This document shows positions 1 through 8,242 of a DNA stretch of 64,000 nt, one piece after another. Every line of letters starts with the position of its first letter. The stretch's first letter is position 1. Where the stretch lies: the NCBI GenBank assembly GCA_943788775.1, contig CALSRO010000005.1:310001-374000 (forward strand), given 5' to 3'. Both the position numbers and the translations under genes were made by a program. The notes beneath the pieces were generated by a model, which was not told where the DNA came from, did no database searches, and saw only the letters and a program-made list of their open reading frames with translations. Source of the DNA: an uncultured Flavobacteriales bacterium (GTDB lineage Bacteria; Bacteroidota; Bacteroidia; Flavobacteriales_G; Salibacteraceae).

Positions 1-2
1 AA

Positions 3-458
3 GGTGAAGTGACCTATTTTCATCCACAGGATAACTTTACTGATACCAGTGGAAGTGTCACTGCTTCTATCTCTGCTGATTATGTTTTCAAGGGAAATTT
101 CTATGTAATGACTGGGTTTATGTATGGTTCTTCGGGATTTGATAAAGCCATTAACCCAGCCGCACTCGCAGGTACTTCTATTGGCTCCACTGAACCTCCA
201 AGCGCAAAGAACTTAATGCCCACTAAATACAACGTCCTGGCTAGTGTGTCAAAACCAATCACTCCACTCGTGAATGCTTCTTTAGTTGGAATATATTCTC
301 CAGGGGTTAATCTGGTGTTTCTAATGCCTTCAGTGTCTGTGGCCGTTGCGAGCAATTGGGATTTTTCGCTTTTCGCTCAGACTACTATGCTGGATAATGG
401 CAGTTACTTCAGAAACTACGGTACATCAATCTTTGCCAGATTGAAATGGGGTTTTTAG
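3..458 (+). CDS. C-terminal part of an outer-membrane beta-barrel protein (5' end outside window)
   Basis: The reading frame is open from the left edge, so the gene begins upstream; the in-frame GTG at 9 is probably internal. About 150 residues are visible. They alternate short hydrophobic strands with polar turns, and the protein ends in FARLKWGF. A terminal phenylalanine after an amphipathic strand is the usual C-terminal signature of outer-membrane beta-barrels. The stop overlaps the convergent anti-sigma-like gene by four bases. The specific function cannot be told from this fragment. Confidence 0.6.
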   Translation, partial: GEVTYFHPQDNFTDTSGSVTASISADYVFKGNFYVMTGFMYGSSGFDKAINPAALAGTSIGSTEPPSAKNLMPTKYNVLASVSKPITPLVNASLVGIYSPGVNLVFLMPSVSVAVASNWDFSLFAQTTMLDNGSYFRNYGTSIFARLKWGF

Positions 459-1474
459 GGAAATTGAATCACCACTGAACCATTGGCTTTTTTGTCTTCG
501 GATTCCCATTTAGGGCCGTTTTCCAATAACCGGATAGCTTCGGCATCGCAGGAGGTACATAATGATTTCGCTATTGACACCTTCTTAGGCTTTCCGTTTC
601 TATCTAATTCAAAAGTGAGTACAACCGTGCCAGTTGGCATGCCTTCAGAAGAGTTTAAGTTTTTCTTCAGATAACTTTGGTAAGCGACCATACCACCAAT
701 TGGTTTTACAACTGAAATTGATGAACTTTCTTCTGACACTCGCGCCTTACTTTGGCTTACGGCTTCAGTGGCACCTATGGTGACAGCTCTTTTAGCTTCT
801 TCTTTTTGAGGCATGGCTGCAATACTCTCATCTAAGAATGCTGATTCTTCTAACTCGGATTCCACCTCCACTGCGTCTTCCGAAGGCTGAATGGCGTCTG
901 ACGCAGCAATGTCATTCTCGTCATTCCAGGCATAAGTGTTCTCCTCTGTCCTTGCCTTATCTCTTCTATCGTTTCTTGATTCTTCAATTGGAGTTGTTAA
1001 AACGGGTTGATTAGTTTGAACAAGAGAATTTTCCATAGAATCCTCATTGTCAGCACTATCTGTCGCTGTTTCTGATTGGTCAAATGCATATCTTCCCAAA
1101 GTGTCAAACATCAAATCAGAATCTCTTACCTTATACAATTGAGAACCTTCGGATTCACTTACGCTATGATCTCCAGTGTTTCTAAAAACCGAGAAGTAAA
1201 GCGAGATACCCATTGTGAAAATCGCAAGAATGCTAGCGGCAATTCCCCAATTGATTGTCCAAATGAACTTGTTGGATTGAGCATCCAATCGATCATCTAA
1301 TTCATCCATCGCCTGCTGAATATCTGAAGTCAGCATGCCCTCGAAACCTTCCATGGCTTCATACAAAAACGGATCTTTTTCGACCTCACGCTCGAAAGCA
1401 TGCGCTTCATCCGCGCTCTTTCTGCGCATGAAGTAGCTTTTGATTCGCTTTAATATGTCAGTATCGTGTTTCAT
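455..1474 (-). CDS. Membrane anti-sigma-like protein with TonB-like C-terminal domain
   Basis: 339 residues. The cytoplasmic N-terminus (about 1-70) is charged and helical, as in Bacteroidetes anti-sigma proteins encoded beside ECF sigma factors. One membrane segment lies at about 73-97 (IAASILAIFTMGISLYF). A long acidic low-complexity periplasmic linker follows (about 100-250). The last 85 residues resemble the TonB C-terminal fold: GTVVLTFELDRNGKPKKV, then CTSCDAEAIRLLENGPKW. Its ATG overlaps the stop of the upstream sigma gene (ATGA), so the two are cotranscribed and probably cotranslated. Inference: it holds the sigma factor at the membrane and senses a periplasmic or outer-membrane signal through the TonB-like domain. 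The CxxC in that domain is a possible redox or metal switch. Confidence 0.7.
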   Translation of the reverse strand: MKHDTDILKRIKSYFMRRKSADEAHAFEREVEKDPFLYEAMEGFEGMLTSDIQQAMDELDDRLDAQSNKFIWTINWGIAASILAIFTMGISLYFSVFRNTGDHSVSESEGSQLYKVRDSDLMFDTLGRYAFDQSETATDSADNEDSMENSLVQTNQPVLTTPIEESRNDRRDKARTEENTYAWNDENDIAASDAIQPSEDAVEVESELEESAFLDESIAAMPQKEEAKRAVTIGATEAVSQSKARVSEESSSISVVKPIGGMVAYQSYLKKNLNSSEGMPTGTVVLTFELDRNGKPKKVSIAKSLCTSCDAEAIRLLENGPKWESEDKKANGSVVIQFP

Positions 1475-2040
1475 TGATTCCCTTCAATGCAAATTTTAAG
1501 ATTTCGCTTTCCATTTTGTATGTGACTCTTCACAGCGTTCAACGTCATTTTCAACTCAGAAGAAATCTCCAAATAGCTCTTTTGTTTTAGATAAAACTGA
1601 TCAACACAGCTCTTTTGCATATCCTTTAATTGGTCTAAACATTTTTTAAGGGCCTTCTCATTTCGCTGTTCATCATCTATAGGATGCACTTCTGTAGCCA
1701 ATTCCATATCTCGCTCAGAAATTTCTGTAAACGTGTGTTTTTCTCCACGCATTTTCATCAGGCAATGATTCTTAGTCATTACGAATAGATATGCTCGGAA
1801 ATTCTTTATTTCAGAGGTGATTTCGTGAGTCAGTAAACGCTCAAACACCTCCATGGTAGAATCCTGGGCGCCATTTTTTTCTCCAATATATTTCATACAC
1901 ACACCAAAAACCAATGACATGTGTTTTCTGAATATCGTTGCCATCACATCACGTTCTTTCGTAGCCAAAAAATCTTGATAGAGTTGCTCATCTGTTTTTT
2001 CTGGAGCATTCGCTAAGTCTATGAAGTGAGGTTGTTTCAA
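1471..2040 (-). CDS. ECF-type RNA polymerase sigma factor
   Basis: 189 residues, the usual size for a sigma-70 family ECF factor. Region 2 lies at about 30-100 (EVFERLLTHEI, FRAYLFVMTKNHCLMKMR). Region 4 is at about 130-180 and contains a helix-turn-helix (SYLEISSELKMTLNAVKSHI) ending in GKRNLK. Only a TTG start fits: the first in-frame ATG is residue 33, inside region 2. It is the first gene of a two-gene unit with the anti-sigma-like gene and is divergent from the VWA gene 70 bases away, which makes that gene a candidate target. The regulon is not evident from the sequence. Confidence 0.85.
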   Translation of the reverse strand: MKQPHFIDLANAPEKTDEQLYQDFLATKERDVMATIFRKHMSLVFGVCMKYIGEKNGAQDSTMEVFERLLTHEITSEIKNFRAYLFVMTKNHCLMKMRGEKHTFTEISERDMELATEVHPIDDEQRNEKALKKCLDQLKDMQKSCVDQFYLKQKSYLEISSELKMTLNAVKSHIQNGKRNLKICIEGNQ

Positions 2041-2111
2041 TTTTTATTGCATCGATTTATGGAAATCAATAATATGTTGCATCCTACTCCCAAACAACAA
2101 ATTTAAAGACA

Positions 2112-4016
2112 ATGAAAAAGCTCATCATATTATTCGTTTGCACCCTCGTTGCAGGAGCAGGAATTGCACAAACAAAGAAGCACATTTTAAAGGGACAAGT
2201 GACCGATGTTAATGGTAATCCAATCGAAAAGGCGAAAGTGTCTGATATCGTCACTGCTGATTCGGCTAGAACAGATGAAAGCGGCATCTTCACCTTATAC
2301 TCTGCTAAGGAAATAAAGTCTATTGAAGTAGAGAAAAATGGTTTTGTCGATACTCGTGCAAGTGCCATTGGATTGACTTTTCTTAAAATTCAAATGCAAC
2401 CTGAACGAAAAATAGATGAACTTGAATTGCCGGATAGAACGGGTTGTGTCATTCCAGAATTGGAAGAAGACTTGGCAATATATGAAACACAAGAAGTGAT
2501 GGTAATGGATGCAGTTAACTTCAAATCTGCCCGAAGCAAAACCACACCAATGGGTGCGACTATGGCATGGAACGCTCCTAATCAAAACGTTAATACTGAA
2601 AGTTATTCAGAGATTGCTGAGAATGATTTTCATATCGCTTCCAACGAACCGTTAAGTACATTTTCAATTGATGTGGATCGGGCCGCATATTCGAATGTGC
2701 GCAGGTTTATTAATAATGGACAATTGCCTCCTGCCGATGCTGTGCGTGTAGAAGAAATGATCAATTATTTCGATTATGACTATGAAACACCGAAAGGTAA
2801 AGATCCAGTAAGAATATTTACGGAGGTATCCAAAGCACCATGGAATTCGGAGCATCAATTATTACACATTGGCATCAAGGCTAAGGATATGGATATCGAG
2901 AATTTACCCGCCAGTAATATTGTTTTTCTTTTTGATGTTTCAGGCTCCATGAGTGCAGCAAATAAACTCCCATTGCTGAAATCGTCCATGAAAATGCTGG
3001 TTCAACAAATGCGAAAAGAAGATAAGGTAGCCATTGTGGTATATGCTGGTGCTGCAGGATTGGTTCTTGAGGCAACTTCTGGCGCAGAAAAACAAAAGAT
3101 TTATAATGCCATTGACAATTTAAATGCTGGAGGTTCAACTGCGGGTGGCGCAGGGATTAAACTGGCCTATCAAGTGGCCGTGGACAATCTTGTTAAGGAT
3201 GGAAATAATCGAATTGTTTTAGCGACTGATGGCGATTTTAATGTAGGTGCTTCCAGTGATAATGACATGGAAACGCTTATAGAGTCTAAAAGAAATCAAG
3301 GAGTGTTTCTAACTGTGCTAGGTGTTGGAATGGGTAACTATAAGGATTCGAAGATGGAAATATTGGCAGATAAGGGAAATGGAAACTACGCCTACATCGA
3401 TAACATCACGGAGGCAAAGAAAACTCTAGTCAATGAATTTGGTGGAACCATGTTTGCCGTTGCCAAGGACGTTAAGATTCAGGTTGAATTTAACCCAGCG
3501 AATGTGGCAGAGTATCGTTTAATCGGATATGAAAACAGGTTACTCAATAAAGAGGATTTCAATAATGATAAGAAAGATGCGGGTGAAATGGGAGTGGGGC
3601 ATGTAGTGACTGCTTTGTATGAAATTGTCCCATTCGGTAAAAGTTCCAATCGAGTTGATCCGTTGAAGTATCAAAGGCAAAATCAGTTGGAGGAGTTGTT
3701 GACAGATGAATTAGTGACGGTAAAACTGAGATATAAAGAGCCGGATGGCGAGAAAAGTCAATTGATGACACACGTGGTGGAAAAAAGTGAGACTCCGATC
3801 GATAAGGCTTCGACTAATTTAAAATGGTCGGCATCAGTTGCTGGATTTGGAATGTTGCTGAGAGATTCCGAAAAGGTAGGCGAACTGAATTATGCAAGCA
3901 ATATTAAACTTGCTGAAACAGCTATTGGAAAGGATAAAGAAGGATATAGAAGGGAATGTCTTCAACTGATGAAGAGTGCTGAATTATTAGATAAGTCAAG
4001 CACTGCACAGCGCTGA
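2112..4016 (+). CDS. Exported VWA-domain protein (YfbK-like) with carboxypeptidase-regulatory-like N-terminal domain
   Basis: 634 residues. A signal peptide (MKKLIILFVCTLVAGAGIAQ) is followed by a carboxypeptidase-D regulatory-like beta-sandwich (about 25-95, LKGQVTDVNGNPIEKAKV). A YfbK-type N-terminal region follows (about 175-245, STFSIDVDRAAYSNVRRFI), then a von Willebrand factor A domain (about 265-440) with an intact MIDAS motif DVSGSMS starting at residue 275. The C-terminal third resembles the DUF3520 region found after VWA in this family. It is probably periplasmic or surface-exposed and binds a partner through a divalent metal. It is divergent from the sigma/anti-sigma pair, and a bidirectional hairpin terminator follows the stop. 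The ligand is unknown. Confidence 0.85.
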   Translation: MKKLIILFVCTLVAGAGIAQTKKHILKGQVTDVNGNPIEKAKVSDIVTADSARTDESGIFTLYSAKEIKSIEVEKNGFVDTRASAIGLTFLKIQMQPERKIDELELPDRTGCVIPELEEDLAIYETQEVMVMDAVNFKSARSKTTPMGATMAWNAPNQNVNTESYSEIAENDFHIASNEPLSTFSIDVDRAAYSNVRRFINNGQLPPADAVRVEEMINYFDYDYETPKGKDPVRIFTEVSKAPWNSEHQLLHIGIKAKDMDIENLPASNIVFLFDVSGSMSAANKLPLLKSSMKMLVQQMRKEDKVAIVVYAGAAGLVLEATSGAEKQKIYNAIDNLNAGGSTAGGAGIKLAYQVAVDNLVKDGNNRIVLATDGDFNVGASSDNDMETLIESKRNQGVFLTVLGVGMGNYKDSKMEILADKGNGNYAYIDNITEAKKTLVNEFGGTMFAVAKDVKIQVEFNPANVAEYRLIGYENRLLNKEDFNNDKKDAGEMGVGHVVTALYEIVPFGKSSNRVDPLKYQRQNQLEELLTDELVTVKLRYKEPDGEKSQLMTHVVEKSETPIDKASTNLKWSASVAGFGMLLRDSEKVGELNYASNIKLAETAIGKDKEGYRRECLQLMKSAELLDKSSTAQR

Positions 4017-4028
4017 GAAATGCTGAAA

Positions 4029-4061
4029 TAAAAAGGTCGCTCGTTTTGAGCGGCCTTTTTA
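4029..4061. terminator. Bidirectional intrinsic terminator between convergent VWA and folC genes
   Basis: An A-run, an eight-pair stem (GGTCGCTC at 4035-4042 with GAGCGGCC at 4048-4055, one G-T pair), a GTTTT loop and a T-run. The A/T flanks make it usable from both strands. Confidence 0.85.
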
Positions 4062-5282
4062 TTTCAATAAATCGGCTACCACAAATGTGCTGCCTCCAAC
4101 AAATATTAAATCGTTGGAAACAGCATTTTTTCGAGCAGCCGCAACCGCATCTTTCACTCCATTGAACTGAGCGAAACTGAGGTCTATATCGGTCGCGAGT
4201 TGAGCAAGTCGGTCAATTCGCATTGCCCTTGGAATGTCCGGTTCGCATAGATACACATGAGCATTCTTTGGAATCATTGGTAGGATATCTTGAACATTTT
4301 TGTCATTCACGAATCCAAGCACTAAATGCAGGTCATGATAGGGGGTTTGATTCAGTTGATTGAAAACAAATTCTAAGCCTTCGGTATTATGGGCAACATC
4401 ACAAATAATCTTTGGATTGTCTTGAATAGTCTCCCAACGACCACGCAGGCCTGTATTTGAAAGGACGTTTTTAAATCCGTTTTCAATGCTTGATTTATCT
4501 AAGTTCCAACCTATGGCGGTAAGCTTTTCGCAAGCCACAAGAACCGTTTGAAAGTTTTCATTTTGATATAGTCCGGTTAACGATGAAGCAGGTGAGGCTT
4601 CAGGAAATTCTTGATCTGCGAAAGCGATAGGAGCATTTCGTTGAAGAGCAATTTTCCTGAATACACCTTCAGTTTCTCTTTGGGATCGACCTATCAATGT
4701 TGATATACTAGGTTTTATTATCCCTGCTTTTTCCATCGCTATTTTAGCTGGTGTGTCACCAAGGAATTGGCTGTGATCCGATCCGATGTTGGTTATGATT
4801 GAAAGTTCAGGATAAATAACATTGGTCGAGTCCAATCTACCACCCATTCCGACTTCTATAATGGCAATATCCACCTCTTGTGAGGCGAAATAGTCAAATG
4901 CAAGTCCAACTGTCCATTCAAAAAAGCTCAGTTCCAATTTTTCGAATTGCACCTTGTTTTTGACAACAAAGTCCATTACGGATTCCTCAGATATCATTTC
5001 ACCGTTTAGTCGTATACGTTCTCTGAAATCTACCAGATGAGGAGAAGTGTATAGTCCTGTTTTATATCCGGCTTCTTGGAAAATAGAGGCTAATAAATGC
5101 GCCACAGAACCTTTGCCATTCGTTCCGCCAACGTGAATAGATTTAAACTTTTTTTCCGGATTCCCAAGGTGGGTAATCAGTTGAACAGTTGAATCTAAGT
5201 CTGCTTTATAGGCAGCTTTTCCGATTCTCTGGTACATGGGTAATTGCTGAAATAAATACTCCAGCGTATCTGAGTAGGTCAT
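4059..5282 (-). CDS. folC: Bifunctional folylpolyglutamate synthase / dihydrofolate synthase
   Basis: 407 residues, typical for FolC. It joins glutamate to dihydropteroate and to tetrahydrofolates, making and retaining folate cofactors in the cytoplasm. The ATP-binding loop GGTNGKGSVAH is near residue 52 and the family motif TSPHLVDFRERI follows. The Mur-ligase central region contains EVGMGGRLDSTN and NIGSDHSQFLG. The C-terminal glutamate-ligase domain has ICDVAHN. The ATG overlaps the tonB stop by four bases (ATGA), so it is the last gene of the exbB-exbD-tonB-folC unit. Confidence 0.95.
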   Translation of the reverse strand: MTYSDTLEYLFQQLPMYQRIGKAAYKADLDSTVQLITHLGNPEKKFKSIHVGGTNGKGSVAHLLASIFQEAGYKTGLYTSPHLVDFRERIRLNGEMISEESVMDFVVKNKVQFEKLELSFFEWTVGLAFDYFASQEVDIAIIEVGMGGRLDSTNVIYPELSIITNIGSDHSQFLGDTPAKIAMEKAGIIKPSISTLIGRSQRETEGVFRKIALQRNAPIAFADQEFPEASPASSLTGLYQNENFQTVLVACEKLTAIGWNLDKSSIENGFKNVLSNTGLRGRWETIQDNPKIICDVAHNTEGLEFVFNQLNQTPYHDLHLVLGFVNDKNVQDILPMIPKNAHVYLCEPDIPRAMRIDRLAQLATDIDLSFAQFNGVKDAVAAARKNAVSNDLIFVGGSTFVVADLLK

Positions 5283-6049
5283 TCTAGGGTAAACACAAAT
5301 TTGATTTCACCCTTTTTTTCTGCTGGGCCATCCGGGTCTGGATCAATGGTTGCTGACCGAACCGCCTCTTCTACGGCCTTGATCATGGCTGCGTTGTTTA
5401 TTGTCGTTCCTCTTACGCCACTTGTAGCACGAACATATTTTCCGTAGCGATCAAATATCACTTCAACGATAATTACTCCGCTTTCTTGCCAGTTGCCTTT
5501 TACACGTGGCTTGTTCCTGAATCCACGTCCTCCAAAACCAGTTAGAGAAGCGCCCGTGCCTGAACCTCCAGAGAGGGAACCACCTGTTGGTGATCCTTCA
5601 GCTCTTCCGTGATCGCCCGCTTCACTTGTACTGCCCTGACCTTTGCTGTCGTTATTTTCTTTGGTGGCAAACGGATTTGAGATTGCTTCTTTTAAACGCT
5701 TATCCAATTCTGGTTTTTTCTCGACTACCTTTTCTTTCTCTACTTCTTTCGGAGCTGAAATGGCCGATTCAGTATTTTGAGTGGCCACTTCCTCCACAGC
5801 TTCAACTGGATTAGCTTCTGTAGGTTCACTAATTGGTTCGGTTATTTCTTGAGGATCAGTGCTTTGAGGTTGCTCTTCGCCTGAACCAAGGTCTGTGTTC
5901 CCAAAATCCATTTCAATCTCCATTCCGATTTCATCTGGAAGTGGGTTTGGCATCGTAAGCCCGGTGAATAAGAAAATAATCAGCAAGGCCAAGTGAAATA
6001 CAATAGTGGCAATGATGCCTTTCTTTTTATTGTCGTCAGGAGCTTTCAT
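5279..6049 (-). CDS. TonB-family energy transducer
   Basis: 256 residues. One N-terminal membrane helix (about 11-32, IIATIVFHLALLIIFLFTGL) is followed by an acidic/proline linker with repeated E-P and E-E pairs, a glycine/serine-rich stretch (about 140-170) and a C-terminal TonB-like domain (GNWQESGVIIVEVIFDRYGK). It links the ExbB/ExbD proton channel to outer-membrane receptors. Its start shares a base with the exbD stop, and its stop overlaps folC. The glycine-rich insert is unusual next to a plain proline-rich E. coli TonB linker but is common in Bacteroidetes homologues. Confidence 0.85.
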   Translation of the reverse strand: MKAPDDNKKKGIIATIVFHLALLIIFLFTGLTMPNPLPDEIGMEIEMDFGNTDLGSGEEQPQSTDPQEITEPISEPTEANPVEAVEEVATQNTESAISAPKEVEKEKVVEKKPELDKRLKEAISNPFATKENNDSKGQGSTSEAGDHGRAEGSPTGGSLSGGSGTGASLTGFGGRGFRNKPRVKGNWQESGVIIVEVIFDRYGKYVRATSGVRGTTINNAAMIKAVEEAVRSATIDPDPDGPAEKKGEIKFVFTLE

Positions 6050-6441
6050 TACTTTGGTTTAGTCGCTATAACGATACTAAAGCCATTTTCTTTTGCGATG
6101 GATAAAAAACTCACTGTTTCACCAGTGGGAACGGTCTGATCAACACGTAATTCTATTACAGGTTTTTCAACTTCTGCTTTACGCTGTTTTAGTAAAGAGC
6201 GCAATTCTTCTTTACCAACATCTTGCCCATCTAGGTTATACGTTAAGTCTGGTTTGATGGCCACTGAGATTTTTGGATGCTCTGACGTTCGGGCTTTTCC
6301 AGTTGGCAGGTCCACCTTTGCCCCATATGGCGAAACTAACGTAGAAAGAATAATGAAGAATATTAATAGTAGAAACACGATGTCCGTCATACTGGACATG
6401 CTGAAACTTACCTCAACCTTATTTCTCGATTGAATCGCCAT
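6049..6441 (-). CDS. exbD: ExbD/TolR-family biopolymer transport protein
   Basis: 130 residues, the family size. One N-terminal membrane helix (about 16-40, SSMTDIVFLLLIFFIILSTL) contains the conserved aspartate needed for proton coupling (MTDIVFLLLIFF). The periplasmic domain follows. It lies between exbB and tonB with one-base junctions on both sides, so the three are translated as a coupled unit and form the energy-transducing complex of the inner membrane. Confidence 0.93.
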   Translation of the reverse strand: MAIQSRNKVEVSFSMSSMTDIVFLLLIFFIILSTLVSPYGAKVDLPTGKARTSEHPKISVAIKPDLTYNLDGQDVGKEELRSLLKQRKAEVEKPVIELRVDQTVPTGETVSFLSIAKENGFSIVIATKPK

Positions 6442-7145
6442 TATTCTGCTGGTTCTTGTAACAAGTCCATAAACTCAATGGTCGTAGCTTCCATTTTATG
6501 TACCACCTTCTGCACTCGTGCAACGAGTACATTATAGGCTATGTACGCAATAATTCCGATAACAAGCCCGGCCACTGTAGTTACCATAGCTTGCATAATA
6601 CCACCTGAGAGCTGCTCGATTTCAATTCCAGCATCACTAATCCTCATTTCATGAAAAACCACAATCATACCGATTACTGTTCCCAAAAAGCCAATCATTG
6701 GTGCCGCTCCAGCTATCGTTGCTAAGGTACTCAGGCTTTCTTCAAGTTTAAATAGTTCGAGTTTGGCAACGTTTTCAACTGCAGCGCTAATATCGCCAAG
6801 TGGTTTTCCAATGCGCTTTACTCCTTTTTGAATCATTTTTGGAAAGGTCCCCTCTGTTTGTTTACATAAATGATTGGCAGCGTCAATCTTACCTTCATGT
6901 ATGAAATCTTTAATTTGATTCATAAATTGAGGGTCTTCTTTCGAAGCCTTCTGAATAGCAAGGAATCGTTCGATGAATATGTAAACTGCGATTACGGACA
7001 AAACGCCAAGGGGCAACATGATGTACCAGCCTCCGTTCGCGATAAGTTCAAATACAGATAGCGTTTCCACAGTTGGAACAACCTCCTCAACAGGAGCCTC
7101 ACCTGCACCACCGGTGGTTATTTGCAGCAGCAAATTCAAAAGCAT
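6441..7145 (-). CDS. exbB: ExbB/TolQ/MotA-family proton channel subunit
   Basis: 234 residues. Membrane helices are near 38-60 (YIMLPLGVLSVIAVYIFIERF), 140-165 (TLATIAGAAPMIGFLGTVIGM) and 185-210 (MVTTVAGLVIGIIAYIAYN). The TIAGAAPMIGFLGTV stretch is the typical signature of the family. It is the first gene of the exbB-exbD-tonB-folC operon. The operon promoter should lie in the 150-base gap before the divergent gene at 7303; a weak TAnnTTTG-like box (TACCTTAG on the minus strand) is there. Confidence 0.93.
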   Translation of the reverse strand: MLLNLLLQITTGGAGEAPVEEVVPTVETLSVFELIANGGWYIMLPLGVLSVIAVYIFIERFLAIQKASKEDPQFMNQIKDFIHEGKIDAANHLCKQTEGTFPKMIQKGVKRIGKPLGDISAAVENVAKLELFKLEESLSTLATIAGAAPMIGFLGTVIGMIVVFHEMRISDAGIEIEQLSGGIMQAMVTTVAGLVIGIIAYIAYNVLVARVQKVVHKMEATTIEFMDLLQEPAE

Positions 7146-7302
7146 ACAATCTTGGTTTTAATGATTGGCTAAGGTAGACGGAGTATTTCTCGTTTATATG
7201 GTCTGTTTGTCATACTTGTGAAAAGCTTTGTGTTAATTCCTGAATATAAATTTGTGTTCTCATTTTTACGTTGATTTGCTGAAGAATTTGAGCCCCAAAA
7301 AC

Positions 7303-8238
7303 ATGAAACTACTTAGCACATTGTTCGTTTTTTTACTCTCCCTGAACGCTTTTTCTATAACTGATGAAGAGCTTATGCGTAGGGTCAATCTGCTTGAAAC
7401 TGAGGAACTGCGAGTATTGCTACCGTCAGAGTTTCAAGGTGATGCTGAGAAATTTGCTGAAGCGATGAAAGAGCATTGGACATTTTGTAATTATCGTTTT
7501 ATATCATACGATGAATATTCCAGTGCATGGGGCAATACGGAAGCTCCATTTCTCGGGTTTTTCACTAAAACGATCAGTGGTTCAGGCTATACTAGTACGT
7601 ATCATCAAATAGGATTATTTCTCAAGGATGTAAAAACATACGAAAGCGGCAAAGTGGATGATGTAATATCTAGTATAGATTTCCCAGATGGTTTTAATAG
7701 TGCATCTAAATCAAAGAAGGAGTCTTACACGGTTTTATATGAGTTCTATGTAAAAGACTTGCAAAGACAAATTGTGAATGTATCTAAGGGCTTCGGAACA
7801 AACCAAATTGATGAAACCATTAAAACGAATTTTGCCAAATTCTTCGATGATGGACAGAGCGAAATGCGAGGTAAAACTGTGCTTATTGATGAGGAATCGG
7901 TCAGTTCAAAGTTTGATTTGGAAGCAAATATTCAGGCCATTAGGGAGAATTCAGGAATAGATGATGTTGATATGATTCTAGTGCCAGAGGAAAGAATTCT
8001 TGAGGCGATCAAAAATCGTGAAGAAGACAAGTTATTCTATTTGACCACATATAGCACGAGCGGAGCTTTGGTAAAGGCGGGCATCAATGGCAACTTAGTT
8101 TCCACGAGAACTCTTCATCAAATTGGATTCTTTTCTTCTTATTCGAAAAAAGGCATAGCAGCTAATAGAATACTTATGTATGGAATTAGCGCAGCTTTGC
8201 TCGTTGGCTTGCTCGTTGTGCCAATTATCAGGAATTAA
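7303..8238 (+). CDS. Exported protein of unknown function with C-terminal membrane anchor
   Basis: 311 residues from the ATG at 7303. An in-frame TTG at 7252 would spoil the signal peptide MKLLSTLFVFLLSLNAFS, so I chose the ATG. The body is mixed alpha/beta with no motif I recognise. Two short sequences resemble each other (TSTYHQIGLFLKDV at about 100 and VSTRTLHQIGFFSSY at about 275), hinting at an internal duplication. A hydrophobic C-terminal segment (ILMYGISAALLVGLLVVPII) should anchor it in the inner membrane with the body in the periplasm. It stands alone, divergent from exbB and convergent with nhaD. Confidence 0.65.
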   Translation: MKLLSTLFVFLLSLNAFSITDEELMRRVNLLETEELRVLLPSEFQGDAEKFAEAMKEHWTFCNYRFISYDEYSSAWGNTEAPFLGFFTKTISGSGYTSTYHQIGLFLKDVKTYESGKVDDVISSIDFPDGFNSASKSKKESYTVLYEFYVKDLQRQIVNVSKGFGTNQIDETIKTNFAKFFDDGQSEMRGKTVLIDEESVSSKFDLEANIQAIRENSGIDDVDMILVPEERILEAIKNREEDKLFYLTTYSTSGALVKAGINGNLVSTRTLHQIGFFSSYSKKGIAANRILMYGISAALLVGLLVVPIIRN

Positions 8239-8242
8239 TTCC

